Counted from the first letter of the stretch, positions 1 to 8,785 are shown. The stretch: 46,987 nt of DNA from Paenibacillus sp. JCM 10914 (GCF_001315105.1 NZ_BAZR01000037.1:1-46987), one strand, 5' to 3'. The notes: generated by a model from the sequence alone, not told the origin. A program made the numbers and translations.

Positions 1-1553
1 CTCGCCTGGAGCTGACACCTTCGGGACTGGCAGGCGTTGCGCCTAGCCATACAGCTGTCCATGACGGCCGGATCACAGGCACGACGACAGCGCTGGAGTA
101 CAAGCTGGCGAGCAGCGCGACGTACACCCGTGCGACGGATAATGCAATTACCAGACTGGCACCGGGAACGTACCAGGTTCGTTATGCGGCCAAAACCGGT
201 TACAATGCCGGTGCTACCGAGCCGACCGAGCTGTACTACAGCGCAGGACCGGCTGTCGAGGTCGTCGTCCCTGCGTCAACGACACCGCCGCCTAACAATG
301 GATCATACTTCCCGCCTCCTGCAACAACTCCGCCACCTGTAAATGAGAAGGGGAACGAGCAGCCGGAAGTAGAGACGCCGCGTCCACCCACTTCGGCCAA
401 GATAGGCGCGATCATCGACGAGAAGACGGGCTATGCGGTAGCGGTAGTTCCCGCGGAGATTGTCGAAGAGCTCATCGCTGCCGCCAAGCTGGCGCAGGCT
501 GCTGGCGAGCAAGCACTCATCGAATTTATTGTTGATCCAGGCCAAGCGGCCAACGTGCAGCTGACTATTCCAAGAGAGGCATTCAATGCCCTGGTTAGCG
601 GCACATCGGCTTCAATCAAGTTGTCCTTCGGCAGCCTGGGCACGCTGCAATTTGATGCTGCAGCGCTGCGGAGCATCCGCAACGAGACAGCGGACGGAGA
701 CATCAGCTTCATCGTCGGCAAGACCTCCTTGACGGAAGAGGGCAAGGAAGTGCTAGGCGATCGCCCGGTGTATGACATCAGCGTCTTTGCGGGCGAAACT
801 GCGATCGAGAGCTTCGGCGGCCGCACGATTCGTGTCTCTCTGCCTTACACACTGGGAGCGGGTGAAAGCCCGGAAGCGGTCATCGTCTACGCTCTGACCA
901 CTGAAGGTGAACTGGAGACGCTGCGCGGTCGGTATGTGTCTGGCAATCGCGCCGTAACGTTCGGTACGACGCATTTCTCGCAATTCATCATCGGCTACAA
1001 CCCGGTTGTATTCACTGACGTACCATCTTCGGCTTGGCATGCTCAGGCGATCAGCTTCCTGGCAGCCAGAGGGATCACTAATGGTACCGCTACCGATCAT
1101 TACAGCCCGGGAGACGGCGTGACACGCGGTCAGTTTATCGTCCTGCTGCTGAACAGCTACGGTATCGCTCCGAAAGCTGATGCAGCGGACAACTTTGCCG
1201 ATGCCGGCAACACATACTACACCGACTATCTTGCAACAGCCAAGCGTTACGGTATTGCCAACGGCTCCGGAGACAACCGATTCCTGCCGGACAGTCCGAT
1301 TACCCGTCAAGAGTTGTTCACCTTGCTGTACCGCGCATTGGATACGCTCGGCGAGCTGCCGGCGGCGGCAAACGTCGCCTCGACGGACAGCTACAGCGAT
1401 GCGAATCAGATCACGCCTTACGCCCGGGAAGCGATCGATGCGCTCGTCGCTCGCGGGATCGTGAGCGGCAGCAACGGCAAGCTGGACCCCCGGGGTCAGA
1501 CGACGCGTGCTCAAGCGGCTCAGGTGTTGTACAATCTGTTGTCGCAGGATTAG
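1..1553 (+). CDS. SLH-domain surface protein, C-terminal part (5' end outside window)
   Basis: The frame is open from the first bases of the window, so the gene begins upstream; the first in-frame ATG at 555 is internal. The visible ~517 residues hold an Ig-like repeat region, a proline-rich linker (about nt 285-400, with PPPNN and PPPATTPPP runs), a beta-rich domain of the kind often preceding SLH modules, and three SLH repeats at the C-terminus (about nt 1014-1165, 1190-1340 and 1385-1550; motifs such as FTDVPSSAWHAQAI and ITRQELFTLLYRAL). SLH repeats anchor secreted proteins non-covalently to pyruvylated secondary wall polymers, so this is a cell-surface protein. Its catalytic or adhesive part, if any, lies outside the window. 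A strong terminator follows. Confidence 0.9.
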   Translation, partial: RLELTPSGLAGVAPSHTAVHDGRITGTTTALEYKLASSATYTRATDNAITRLAPGTYQVRYAAKTGYNAGATEPTELYYSAGPAVEVVVPASTTPPPNNGSYFPPPATTPPPVNEKGNEQPEVETPRPPTSAKIGAIIDEKTGYAVAVVPAEIVEELIAAAKLAQAAGEQALIEFIVDPGQAANVQLTIPREAFNALVSGTSASIKLSFGSLGTLQFDAAALRSIRNETADGDISFIVGKTSLTEEGKEVLGDRPVYDISVFAGETAIESFGGRTIRVSLPYTLGAGESPEAVIVYALTTEGELETLRGRYVSGNRAVTFGTTHFSQFIIGYNPVVFTDVPSSAWHAQAISFLAARGITNGTATDHYSPGDGVTRGQFIVLLLNSYGIAPKADAADNFADAGNTYYTDYLATAKRYGIANGSGDNRFLPDSPITRQELFTLLYRALDTLGELPAAANVASTDSYSDANQITPYAREAIDALVARGIVSGSNGKLDPRGQTTRAQAAQVLYNLLSQD

Positions 1554-1608
1554 CATTCTGCGAGAGTGACGGCACAGAAGCTGTCCTGATAGGGCATGAA
1601 TAAATAAT

Positions 1609-1658
1609 AGAACGAGCGGTGGCTGGGAAATATCCCGGCGCCGCTCGTTCTTATTTTT
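1609..1658 (+). terminator. Rho-independent terminator after the SLH gene
   Basis: An 11-bp perfect stem (AGAACGAGCGG with CCGCTCGTTCT, 1609-1619 and 1641-1651) has a smaller TGGGA/TCCC helix inside the loop and is followed by TTATTTTT. Confidence 0.85.
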
Positions 1659-1760
1659 GGTTGGATAACTACTTTCATGTTCCATTAGAAATTTCGTTCT
1701 GAATGGATTATGCTGAGGACAACAATTGCAAATAACAAAAAATGGATGATAGGAGTTGCG

Positions 1761-2216
1761 ATGACGATGTTGAACTTGAAGGAAGCGCCGGTGGTCCGGA
1801 CCAGTATGCTGATTCGACGGCCGGTGGAAGAAGTGTTCCAGGCCATTGTCGATCCGGAGGTGACAACGAAGTTCTGGTTCACCAAGAGCAGTGGTCGATT
1901 GGACAACGGCAAGCATGTAACTTGGGAGTGGGAAATGTACGGCGTTGCGGGCGACGTCGAGGTACTGGACGTGGAGGATAACCAGCGAATCGTGCTAGCC
2001 TGGCCGACGAAGGTAGAATGGAATTTTCAGCAGATCTCCGAGCAGGAGACCTTTGTGACTGTGATCAATTCCGGCTTCGAGGGCGAGGGAGACGACATCG
2101 TACAGGAGGCGATCGACTCGATGGGTGGCTTTACCATGGTATTGTGCGCAATGAAGGCGCTCCTGGAGCATGGCATTATTTTGACTGTCGTGGCGGACAA
2201 AGCGCCGCCGAAGTAG
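1761..2216 (+). CDS. SRPBCC / AHSA1-type START-fold protein
   Basis: A 152-residue protein of the SRPBCC superfamily (AHSA1, activator of Hsp90 ATPase-like), a cup-shaped fold that binds hydrophobic ligands. Family features seen are an N-terminal strand IRRPVEEVFQAIVDPEVTTKFWF, the W/E-rich turn HVTWEWEMYG, and a C-terminal long helix containing GGFTMVLCAMKALLEHG. The ATG at 1761 was chosen because AGGAG (1751-1755) lies five bases before it; the open frame extends to 1710 but that ATG has no ribosome site. The ligand and function are unknown. It stands alone after a terminator. Confidence 0.85.
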   Translation: MTMLNLKEAPVVRTSMLIRRPVEEVFQAIVDPEVTTKFWFTKSSGRLDNGKHVTWEWEMYGVAGDVEVLDVEDNQRIVLAWPTKVEWNFQQISEQETFVTVINSGFEGEGDDIVQEAIDSMGGFTMVLCAMKALLEHGIILTVVADKAPPK

Positions 2217-2282
2217 AGGCTGGAAGAATGCGGGTGTCGATCCCTATCGCCGCAATTTGGATTTTAGTGAGGAGGGTGTACG

Positions 2283-3220
2283 ATGAGTGATTCCGATATG
2301 CTTAACCGAATTCTTGGCAAGGCGGGAGTGGACAACCTGATTCATGACCTGGTTGCGAAGCTGTCGCCATCCGAAATATCGACCTGTGGCTTGCGCTATC
2401 TACAGAATTGACGAGCCGCAGCACCCCGAAGAATCTACTGAACAAGTATGCGACCAACCGCTTCGTCAAGCCATCTGACCTTAGTCCCCTAGCCATCAAA
2501 CGAATAGAAATCGCCATGCTGGAACTGGCGCAGACCGCGGGTTTCACGCCGGTATTGCTCTCTCCTGCGAGTCTCTTGGGCAGCTGTTCCGTGATGGCCG
2601 AAGTGGATCAGAACCATGTGGTTTCTGCTGTAAGAGGCGTTGAGCTGATGGCCGACAGCACCAATATGCTGGCGATTTATCTGGCGGATGGCATCAAGCA
2701 TGGTACGATAGATAACGCCAACGGCGCTATCCATCTCTCCGCGACGTGCAGAGCGACCAGGGCGCAGCTATATAAGAGCAGCAAGGCACTGCCTCATTTC
2801 GGATTGTTCACGTTGGTAAGCTCAGGTAAGGACAGGGGCTCATATGGTTTTGAAAAAGAGGCCATGGCGAAGCATGTCGAGTACTATGTCCGCTATTTCG
2901 GTGAGCGATTCGGGCAGAAGCTTCAAGTCACGCTGAACCTGAGAAAGGGTTATACCGATGGCAGCGGCTTCGTGGACAGGATGTCTGCTCGTCTCCAGGC
3001 AATCTATCCGGATGTTGAATGGGTCGTCAACAAGGAAGCCACCGACAATAGCTATTACAAAGGCCTGAATTTCAAAATTAGTTTGAATGGTCAGGAATTC
3101 GTGGACGGCGGCCTCGTGGATTGGTCGCAAAAGTTGCTGGGTAACCCAAAGGAACGCTTATGCATTAGCGGCACGGGCATCGATATGCAAGTGATGTCAG
3201 ACGTGCCTGTGCTAGAATAG
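2283..3220 (+). pseudogene. Conserved hypothetical protein, split by a one-base frameshift near 2375
   Basis: An ORF of 42 codons from ATG 2283 (site GGAGGG at 2271-2276) stops at 2411, and a 270-codon ORF in the next frame runs to 3220. Reading the second frame upstream of its apparent TTG start gives protein-like sequence (NIDLWLALSTELTSRSTPK), and one extra A in the AAA run at 2374-2376 joins the frames as LSPSENIDLWLAL. I therefore read one gene of about 312 residues. I do not recognise the family: a helical N-terminus precedes a mixed alpha/beta body. No signal peptide or membrane segment is seen. Alternatively the two ORFs are separate and coupled through the TTGA overlap, but the second lacks its own ribosome site. 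Confidence 0.6.
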
Positions 3221-3252
3221 CATTATCTATGCGTTGATAGGAGGAATCTTAT

Positions 3253-3762
3253 TTGATTATTCAATTGGGTAGTTTTGAAGTGAATTCGGGACGATTGGTT
3301 GTTGCCGACCCGTGTTACGAGTTGGACGCAAACTCCGTTATCATGGGCGTGGTAGAGCCAGTGCTTGCCGGGACCTGGGTAGGGGAAGTCGAGAAGGCCG
3401 AAGTCAGGGATTGGGGCGAGGCGAACGCCAGATTAACCGCATATCATCGCTCCGTTACCGACCAAGCCGGCTTCCTGGAGTGGATCAAATGCTCATTCGT
3501 CGCTGGCGTGGATAGCGGGCAGGCCGTGATCTTTGATATTACGCATTACCGTACGCCGGACGCGTCTTTGGGCAACGCCGATACGGATAGCGAGTGGTAT
3601 CTGGCCTGCTGCGATCTTACGGAAAGCGGGGAAGAAGCGGGCATCCTTCCTGGAGGCGTTGTATCCCGCACTGGCATGGGGGATGGCGCGTATGGTGTAT
3701 ACAAAGCCGTGAATGCACAGGATCAGGTGGTTGGCGTGAAGATTGTGTTTATTAAGCGTTAG
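3253..3762 (+). CDS. DUF4241-like protein
   Basis: A 169-residue protein from TTG 3253, preceded by GATAGGAGG (3236-3244). The pattern of an N-terminal strand followed by GRLVVADPCYEL and a C-terminal GDGAYGVYKAVNAQDQVVGVKIVFI resembles DUF4241 proteins, which share a start like '(S)GrlvvcDP' and an end like 'GDGxYpvy...d..g.vvgl.vdF'. No catalytic function is known for this family; homologues are frequent near toxin-immunity and regulatory genes, but nothing of that sort is beside it here. Spacing to the upstream gene is 32 bases, so cotranscription is possible. Confidence 0.65.
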   Translation: MIIQLGSFEVNSGRLVVADPCYELDANSVIMGVVEPVLAGTWVGEVEKAEVRDWGEANARLTAYHRSVTDQAGFLEWIKCSFVAGVDSGQAVIFDITHYRTPDASLGNADTDSEWYLACCDLTESGEEAGILPGGVVSRTGMGDGAYGVYKAVNAQDQVVGVKIVFIKR

Positions 3763-3856
3763 AGGGACTTCCCCATTTTTTGTGGCTAACTCCGTCACCG
3801 CCCAAGCTGCACACCAGGCGCACCCGGCATATACTTTCTTTATGGAGGGGATCGGG

Positions 3857-4147
3857 ATGCTCTTTGCTTTGTTTCAATTGGTTGGCGGGGTGATCCTGTC
3901 GTTCGGGTGGATACCGCAGATTATCCAGATCATCCGGACGAGATCGGTGGCGGATCTGAATCCGAAGACGTTCTGGTCGTTGCTGATAGGGATCGGATTA
4001 ATGGAGGTCTATGCCGTCAGCCTGGCCGTTGAGGGCGTGGGTTACGCGTTCCTCATCACGAACAGCATGTCACTGGTTCTGATCGTAGTGATTCTGCTCT
4101 TGATCTTCAGATACAGGCACACCGTTCAGTCGGGAGCCGGAAAATGA
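3857..4147 (+). CDS. SemiSWEET / PQ-loop transporter
   Basis: A 96-residue three-helix membrane protein with a PQ-loop signature early in helix 1 (FGWIPQIIQIIRTRS) followed by the conserved SVADLNPKTFW segment. Single PQ-loop units of this size (SemiSWEETs) form homodimers that move sugars across the cytoplasmic membrane. The ATG at 3857 fits GGAGGGG at 3844-3850; an upstream extension of the frame to 3743 translates to non-conserved sequence overlapping the preceding gene's end. The substrate cannot be told from sequence. A bidirectional terminator follows. Confidence 0.85.
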   Translation: MLFALFQLVGGVILSFGWIPQIIQIIRTRSVADLNPKTFWSLLIGIGLMEVYAVSLAVEGVGYAFLITNSMSLVLIVVILLLIFRYRHTVQSGAGK

Positions 4148-4164
4148 TATCTACGATCATAAAA

Positions 4165-4198
4165 GAAGCTGGCCGTTCTTTGGCCAGCTTTTTTTTGT
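4165..4198. terminator. Bidirectional Rho-independent terminator
   Basis: A 9-bp stem AAGCTGGCC / GGCCAGCTT (4166-4174, 4182-4190) is followed by a run of eight T on the + strand. Upstream AAAA serves as a short T tract for the convergent minus-strand gene ending at 4206. Confidence 0.85.
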
Positions 4199-4205
4199 GA
4201 GAGGA

Positions 4206-4913
4206 TTACCTTCTTGATAGCCACAGCGCAATGGCGGTTACGCTCATCCATACATAAGCAGCCGCATAGAAGATTCTTTGTAGCAATCCACCTGGAAATT
4301 GGGTAAATACAGGTTGAAGCATGATCAACAGGAGCACGGAGGTGGTTACCAGTGCGCAGAAGAAGGTCCACCGTGATAACAGAGGCATCTCCTTACGAAT
4401 CGCAAGTCCGATCAACACAAGGGCGGGAATCTGGACGAGCATGCCGGGAAGCGAGCCTAAAGTATGCCAGAGGAAATTCACGTCAGCGGGAATAATCCCC
4501 GATATCGTGTAACTCAGTCCATAAACGACCCACAATGCCGTGGCGATTCTCGTCTGGCGCGAAGCTGGCCAGCAGGAATGAAGACCGATCGCGCCCATGA
4601 TGATACACAACCCGGTTAAGGTAAACGTCCAATTCATCCATAGATGGCCGGGCGAACAAATAACGTAGGAGGCAAGGGGGTGCGTGTCGGGACCGCAGGT
4701 GGTGACCCCGAGGTCGCTCATCGGCTGCTTGAGCCATTGATAGGGAGCGGTCGTTCTTTGAATGACGATGTACTCAATTAGAAAATACACACTGAGCGCG
4801 ATCCAACTGATGAAGCCCATCTTCTTCATGGACTTTCGATGATTACGCAGCAGGTACATCGTCAGGAATACGGCGATGGTCACAACGACCATCCCATAGT
4901 ACGGAATATCCAT
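4206..4913 (-). CDS. DUF998-like integral membrane protein
   Basis: A 235-residue protein with about six hydrophobic segments. Features fitting the DUF998 group include the periplasmic-side QPMSDLG, the helix start MNWTFTLTGLCIIMG, and a C-terminal LLQRIFYAAAYVWMSVTAIALWLSR resembling the family's 'ERl..y..liW' ending. The N-terminus carries an additional helix (VVVTIAVFLTMYLL). It is preceded on the minus strand by AAGGTGAAG a few bases before ATG 4913. It faces the SemiSWEET gene across a shared terminator and has no obvious partner. The function is unknown. Confidence 0.7.
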   Translation of the reverse strand: MDIPYYGMVVVTIAVFLTMYLLRNHRKSMKKMGFISWIALSVYFLIEYIVIQRTTAPYQWLKQPMSDLGVTTCGPDTHPLASYVICSPGHLWMNWTFTLTGLCIIMGAIGLHSCWPASRQTRIATALWVVYGLSYTISGIIPADVNFLWHTLGSLPGMLVQIPALVLIGLAIRKEMPLLSRWTFFCALVTTSVLLLIMLQPVFTQFPGGLLQRIFYAAAYVWMSVTAIALWLSRR

Positions 4914-5041
4914 TCATTCTTCACCTTCTTTGAGAGTCTGTTCGATTTTGTTCTACCGTACACGTTTATTATAAAAGATGACGTCGCGTCACTTTCAAGT
5001 GTTGGATAGGCAAAAAGTTATCTCGGAAAGAGAACAAATGT

Positions 5042-5071
5042 TTGTGTTTTTTGTGTTTTTTGCGCTATAGT
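5042..5071 (+). promoter_or_regulatory. Possible sigma-A promoter for the DinB gene
   Basis: TTGTGT (5042-5047) and TATAGT (5066-5071) are separated by 18 bases in a T-rich tract, about 35 bases ahead of the start at 5107. Only partial consensus. Confidence 0.35.
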
Positions 5072-5106
5072 ATTCATAACCAATATGGACTATAGGAGGA
5101 TGAGAA

Positions 5107-5580
5107 ATGACCGTGAAATCTAACAACAAGGTGTTAAGCCAGTTTGCTGAGTTTCTACCATGGGTAGAGAGGCTGAAGGTAACCGCGCAAGACGTATGGC
5201 TCAAGCCGATTGCAGTAGGGAAATGGTCGGTGAGAGAACTTTTGACGCATATCATGTATTGGGACAAGAATAGCCTGGACGCGATGGTTCCGAACATGGA
5301 GGAGGGAGCGGAGTTGTCGTTCGTGGACATTGAGTCGCATAATCAGGAAGCCGCCGTGTTGGCTCGATCTTACGAATCCTTGGATGTGCTCATAGACGAT
5401 GTCATTCAGACACGCAAGATCTTACTGGCTCTGCTAGAGCAGAAATATGATGACAAGACCCGGTTCCGGATAGATAACAGCAATTATTCATTTAAAAGAT
5501 TCGTGAATATCTTTATTCACCATGACCAGCACCATCAGCAGCAAGTTGAGGTGTTCCTGGAACGGGAACGCAGCGCCTAA
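5107..5580 (+). CDS. DinB-family metal-binding four-helix protein
   Basis: A 157-residue DinB/YfiT-like protein. It has the family's W-S-V-R-E-L-L-x-H motif (H48) and a C-terminal HHDQHHQQQ segment giving the HxxxH pair (H139, H143), the usual three-histidine metal site of the four-helix bundle. Members in Bacillota include bacillithiol S-transferases, but most are uncharacterised. The start at 5107 has TATAGGAGG (5092-5100) in front. Monocistronic by context, with a weak hairpin after it. Confidence 0.85.
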   Translation: MTVKSNNKVLSQFAEFLPWVERLKVTAQDVWLKPIAVGKWSVRELLTHIMYWDKNSLDAMVPNMEEGAELSFVDIESHNQEAAVLARSYESLDVLIDDVIQTRKILLALLEQKYDDKTRFRIDNSNYSFKRFVNIFIHHDQHHQQQVEVFLERERSA

Positions 5581-5605
5581 TTCGTGTTATTTCATAACTT
5601 ATAAG

Positions 5606-5641
5606 AGCGCGAATGGTATAGCTTCCCCTGCCACTCGCGCT
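5606..5641 (+). terminator. Weak hairpin after DinB gene
   Basis: AGCGCGAATGG pairs with CCACTCGCGCT (10 of 11) but lacks a T tract, so termination is uncertain. Confidence 0.4.
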
Positions 5642-5778
5642 TGATCGTTCAATGCCCGACCTCTTGAGCTTATGATTCAACCCATTGGGTTGGGATCAGT
5701 TCTTGTTGTAGCTCTTTCAGAGGAATAACAAATTCGAATATTATATTGCAGAAATGAATAACTTTGTGCATAATATGA

Positions 5779-5810
5779 CCTATAAATGTTCGATATTGAA
5801 CATTTATAGG
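5779..5810. repeat. Perfect 13-bp inverted repeat in intergenic DNA
   Basis: CCTATAAATGTTC (5779-5791) and GAACATTTATAGG (5798-5810) are exact reverse complements around GATATT. It sits in the 406-base stretch 5581-5986, which holds no gene I can support. It may be an operator for a dimeric regulator, or the stem of an RNA hairpin; there is no T run behind it. Confidence 0.7.
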
Positions 5811-5986
5811 GTGAATGTGCATGGGTGAACGGAAGAGAGGTGGTACCAAGTCGATAAGGTTATGCACTTGAAAGCGCATTCGATTCATGGAATTGGAGGG
5901 TAATGACAATAAATTTCTTGCACGGTTTCTTCAGGGTTTATCAGGTATGAGATGAGAGTACAAAACCATTGCGGAGGTGTGTGTCA

Positions 5987-7084
5987 TTGAATACGATTAA
6001 GTCTGAATCCGTTCGATTAAATGATAAAAAATTTGGACAGTGGTGGTTAAGGAAAGCCGGCGTGCTGGTTCTGACCGCAACATTGTTTGGTTCCACGCTT
6101 GGGATTGCGGGCGATGCGAATGCAAGCATCCCGACATCGCAGGTGTTCGACCTGGGCACGCCATCAACGATGCTGATCCGCGAGAAGCAAGTCCACAACG
6201 CAACGGTGCTCCAATCCATTGGGTTCGATAATGTGAATCAGCATATATATGTAGCACAGCTCGTCCAGGGTGGATTGCAGTTGCCGGGTGAGAGCGGCCC
6301 CGTGTCGGGATCGGTCAGAAGCGCGAACGGCGACTTATGCATCACGAAGCTGGATTTTGCCGGAAATAAGCTGAGTTACATGTATGTGAAGGGAGCCGGG
6401 CACGGCGTGTCGATCGGGGTGGAGCCAGGCATTGGACAGAGCGGGGAGCCCGTAGCCTACCTCTGGACCGAGACGGATGCGGAGAATGAAGGAGCGGGCG
6501 GGAGAGGAACGAAGCTGGCCAGATTTCCTTTTACCGATGGCGCGGTGGTGACCCCGAATACGCCTTGGCTGGACAAATTTGATATCGTACCTGGTGCTTT
6601 CAATACGACAGCCAGTGTAGACATGGAATACGGACATTTGCTTATGCGTTACCGTTTAGACGGTGTATATTATTTCGATGTCTATGATCTGGAGCAAGTA
6701 AAGCAGAACAACTATGTCTCGCTTGCCAAAATTCAAATTCCGTCACTGCCATCCTCGTTCCAGGGCTATACGAAACACGGCAACTATGTCTACATACTCG
6801 AAGGCAATTCATACGGTTCACCGGGTTCGGTGTATCCGGACGGCAACACGTATATTACCTCTCTTGATCTGACTACGGGTGAGACGGTAGAGAGAAAGCT
6901 TTCCCGAGCAGGCTATACGCTGCCTTTCAGAGAACCGGAAGGGATGGGTATCCAAATACCAGACATGAATCATCCGGGTGGAGCCAGACTTGCCTTTGGC
7001 TTTGCCTCAACGGTATCTTCAACCAATACCAGCAAGCTGGTCAGCATTTATTATAAAGATCAATTCAAATCATCGAATGAGTAA
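5987..7084 (+). CDS. Secreted TagC-like / P68-RBP-type beta-propeller protein
   Basis: About 365 residues. An N-terminal signal peptide (basic stretch, hydrophobic AGVLVLTATLFGSTLGIAG, cleavage after ANA) precedes a domain of repeated beta strands. Phrases such as QHIYVAQLV, YLWTETDAENEG...GTKLARF and the PEGMGIQ turn match what I know of the TagC-like/phage receptor-binding beta-propeller family, often labelled teichoic acid biosynthesis protein C or phage baseplate protein. TTG 5987 was chosen because GGAGG (5973-5977) is nine bases before it; GTG 5981 is the alternative. The next gene, 29 bases on, is a glycerophosphodiesterase, suggesting work on extracellular glycerophosphate or wall polymer. 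The exact role is unknown. Confidence 0.7.
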   Translation: MNTIKSESVRLNDKKFGQWWLRKAGVLVLTATLFGSTLGIAGDANASIPTSQVFDLGTPSTMLIREKQVHNATVLQSIGFDNVNQHIYVAQLVQGGLQLPGESGPVSGSVRSANGDLCITKLDFAGNKLSYMYVKGAGHGVSIGVEPGIGQSGEPVAYLWTETDAENEGAGGRGTKLARFPFTDGAVVTPNTPWLDKFDIVPGAFNTTASVDMEYGHLLMRYRLDGVYYFDVYDLEQVKQNNYVSLAKIQIPSLPSSFQGYTKHGNYVYILEGNSYGSPGSVYPDGNTYITSLDLTTGETVERKLSRAGYTLPFREPEGMGIQIPDMNHPGGARLAFGFASTVSSTNTSKLVSIYYKDQFKSSNE

Positions 7085-7113
7085 ATCATTCATAAGACTA
7101 CACGGAGCGTGAT

Positions 7114-7860
7114 ATGAACATGAGCAGTACACCTCAGATTATGACAATTGCCCATCGTGGTGCGGCAGGGGAAGCACCGGAGAATACGCTGGCTTCCTTC
7201 CAGCTCGGACTCGATCAAGGCTGCGACGGGATTGAGCTTGATATTCATCTATCTAAGGACGGACAGTTAATTGTGTGTCATGATAACACAATTGACCGGA
7301 CAACGGACGGAACTGGCAAGATCCGCGAGATGACCGCAGCGGAACTGAAGCAGGTGGATGCGGGTAGCTGGTTTGACGAGAAATATGCAGGAGAGCGCAT
7401 TCCATTATTGGAAGAGGTGTTCGAACGGGTTCCACCGGATATCATGATCAATATCGAGATCAAGGACACTAGCGGACATGCGCTTGAGCCTGTGTTACTG
7501 GACTTGATGAAACGCATGAACCGGATCGATAACGTGGTCATCTCCTCCTTCGATCATCAGACGCTCGTGCATCTGAAGCGCCTGGATGAGCGCGTGAAGA
7601 TCGGGTTGTTATATGACTGCAAGCCGGTACGCCATGCACGGATGGCCGCGATCACGGGCGTGGACGTGTATTCGCTCCACCCTAATTTCAATCGGCTGGA
7701 CCAAGCGGATACCAGGGATGCGGTGGAAGAAGGTCTGCAAGTATATGCGTATACCATTAACCATGAGCTGAGCATAGCGAAAGCCATCGAATATGGCGTC
7801 TCGGGCATCATTACCGATTATCCCGCCAGAGCCAGAGAGTTGATCGGGGCGAGAGTGTAG
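7114..7860 (+). CDS. Glycerophosphodiester phosphodiesterase (GDPD family)
   Basis: A 248-residue cytoplasmic-type GDPD that hydrolyses glycerophosphodiesters to glycerol-3-phosphate plus an alcohol. Seen are the opening HRGAAGEAPENT (catalytic His and Arg), E-L-D-I-H-L-S-K-D-G, the second catalytic His in IVCHDNTIDRTTDGTG, and the metal ligand segment NIEIK. No signal peptide is present, unlike secreted GlpQ. It follows the TagC-like gene by 29 bases and is probably cotranscribed with it. A second family member lies at 45505-46275. Confidence 0.93.
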   Translation: MNMSSTPQIMTIAHRGAAGEAPENTLASFQLGLDQGCDGIELDIHLSKDGQLIVCHDNTIDRTTDGTGKIREMTAAELKQVDAGSWFDEKYAGERIPLLEEVFERVPPDIMINIEIKDTSGHALEPVLLDLMKRMNRIDNVVISSFDHQTLVHLKRLDERVKIGLLYDCKPVRHARMAAITGVDVYSLHPNFNRLDQADTRDAVEEGLQVYAYTINHELSIAKAIEYGVSGIITDYPARARELIGARV

Positions 7861-8004
7861 GTCGTAGTTATTAACAACGAGCACGACGAATGTATGAGAT
7901 CATCCGTTTCAAGTCCCCGCTATGTTTATATATCCGCATCTATGCAAACAAATGAAGAGAACTTACAATAATAAGTAGATAGGAAATATAACGGGGGGAT
8001 GTAC

Positions 8005-8766
8005 ATGCTGGCTGCAGAGCGAAAGCTGCGGATCGTGAATTATGTAAGACAACATCGACTGGCGACGGTGACGGCACTGGCATTGGAATTTGGCGTTCAT
8101 GAAGCAACCATCCGACGTGATTTGATGGAGATCGAGCAGGAAGGGTTGGTTAAGCGTACGCATGGCGGCGTTATTGCCGAGCATTGGACGAATGATGAAC
8201 CTTCCTTCAGCGAACGCTCGACGACCCACTTGGACCAGAAGATGCGCATAGGCAAGATGGCTGCCAGCCTGGTTGAGGATGGCGAGCATATTATTATAGA
8301 TTCAGGGACGACGACGCTTCACATTGCCAGGAATCTTGTCAACCGCAACAATATTACGGTCGTTACGAACGATATGAACGTGGCGGCCGAGCTGCGGGAT
8401 GCTTCGGGCGTAAAGGTTATTCTGACCGGCGGTGAGCTCTACCCGTCGAGTTATATGCTCAACGGCATGTTCACGAATCATGTGCTGGATTCGCTGCATG
8501 TGGAGAAGGCTTTTATCGGCATTCCGGCGATTCATCCTGCGCATGGGCTGATGCATCCCGAAGCCCATCTCGTACCAGCCAAGCAAGGAATGATCAAGGC
8601 TTCGCGGGAGATTGTCGTGGTTGCCGACGACAGCAAGCTAAATAAGCTATCCCTGCATACGGTAGCGCCCAATAGCGCCGTTCATACGTTGATTACGGGG
8701 ACCGAGGCAACGGATGAGGACATTAAGGCTTTTCAAGAAACGGGAATGACGATCTACCAAGTATAG
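8005..8766 (+). CDS. DeoR-family transcriptional regulator
   Basis: About 253 residues: an N-terminal winged helix (LAAERKLRIVNYVRQHRLATVTALALEFGVHEATIRRDLMEIE, recognition helix ATIRRDL, then the hallmark KRTHGGV) followed by the DeoR sensor domain with the sugar-phosphate loop IDSGTTTLHIARNL and VLTGGELYPSS. Such proteins normally repress carbohydrate genes and respond to a phosphorylated sugar. Two ATG codons are available; 8005 has the G6 run (7993-7998) six bases ahead, whereas 7999 abuts it. No sugar operon is adjacent; possible targets are the GDPD gene upstream or itself. Confidence 0.9.
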   Translation: MLAAERKLRIVNYVRQHRLATVTALALEFGVHEATIRRDLMEIEQEGLVKRTHGGVIAEHWTNDEPSFSERSTTHLDQKMRIGKMAASLVEDGEHIIIDSGTTTLHIARNLVNRNNITVVTNDMNVAAELRDASGVKVILTGGELYPSSYMLNGMFTNHVLDSLHVEKAFIGIPAIHPAHGLMHPEAHLVPAKQGMIKASREIVVVADDSKLNKLSLHTVAPNSAVHTLITGTEATDEDIKAFQETGMTIYQV

Positions 8767-8785
8767 TGATTCACAACATCATCTT

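Larger units (their letters stand above)
5581..5986. other. Intergenic region without a convincing gene
   Basis: Besides the weak hairpin and the 13-bp inverted repeat, this AT-rich stretch shows only short, unconvincing ORFs, including a 79-codon minus-strand frame at 5670-5909 with no ribosome site. It may hold the promoter of the TagC-like gene. Confidence 0.5.

Noticed and set aside
5837..5848. GAGGTGGTACC resembling the T-box antiterminator core
   Set aside because: No specifier loop, no terminator hairpin after it and no aminoacyl or amino-acid gene downstream; likely chance.
5670..5909. 79-codon minus-strand frame overlapping the 13-bp inverted repeat
   Set aside because: No ribosome site and no recognisable family; frame overlaps palindromic DNA. 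It may be the tail of a lost gene but there is nothing to support it.
5987..7084. Prophage origin, because such proteins are labelled phage baseplate
   Set aside because: The product has a signal peptide and no phage gene lies nearby; the name is inherited from family labels.
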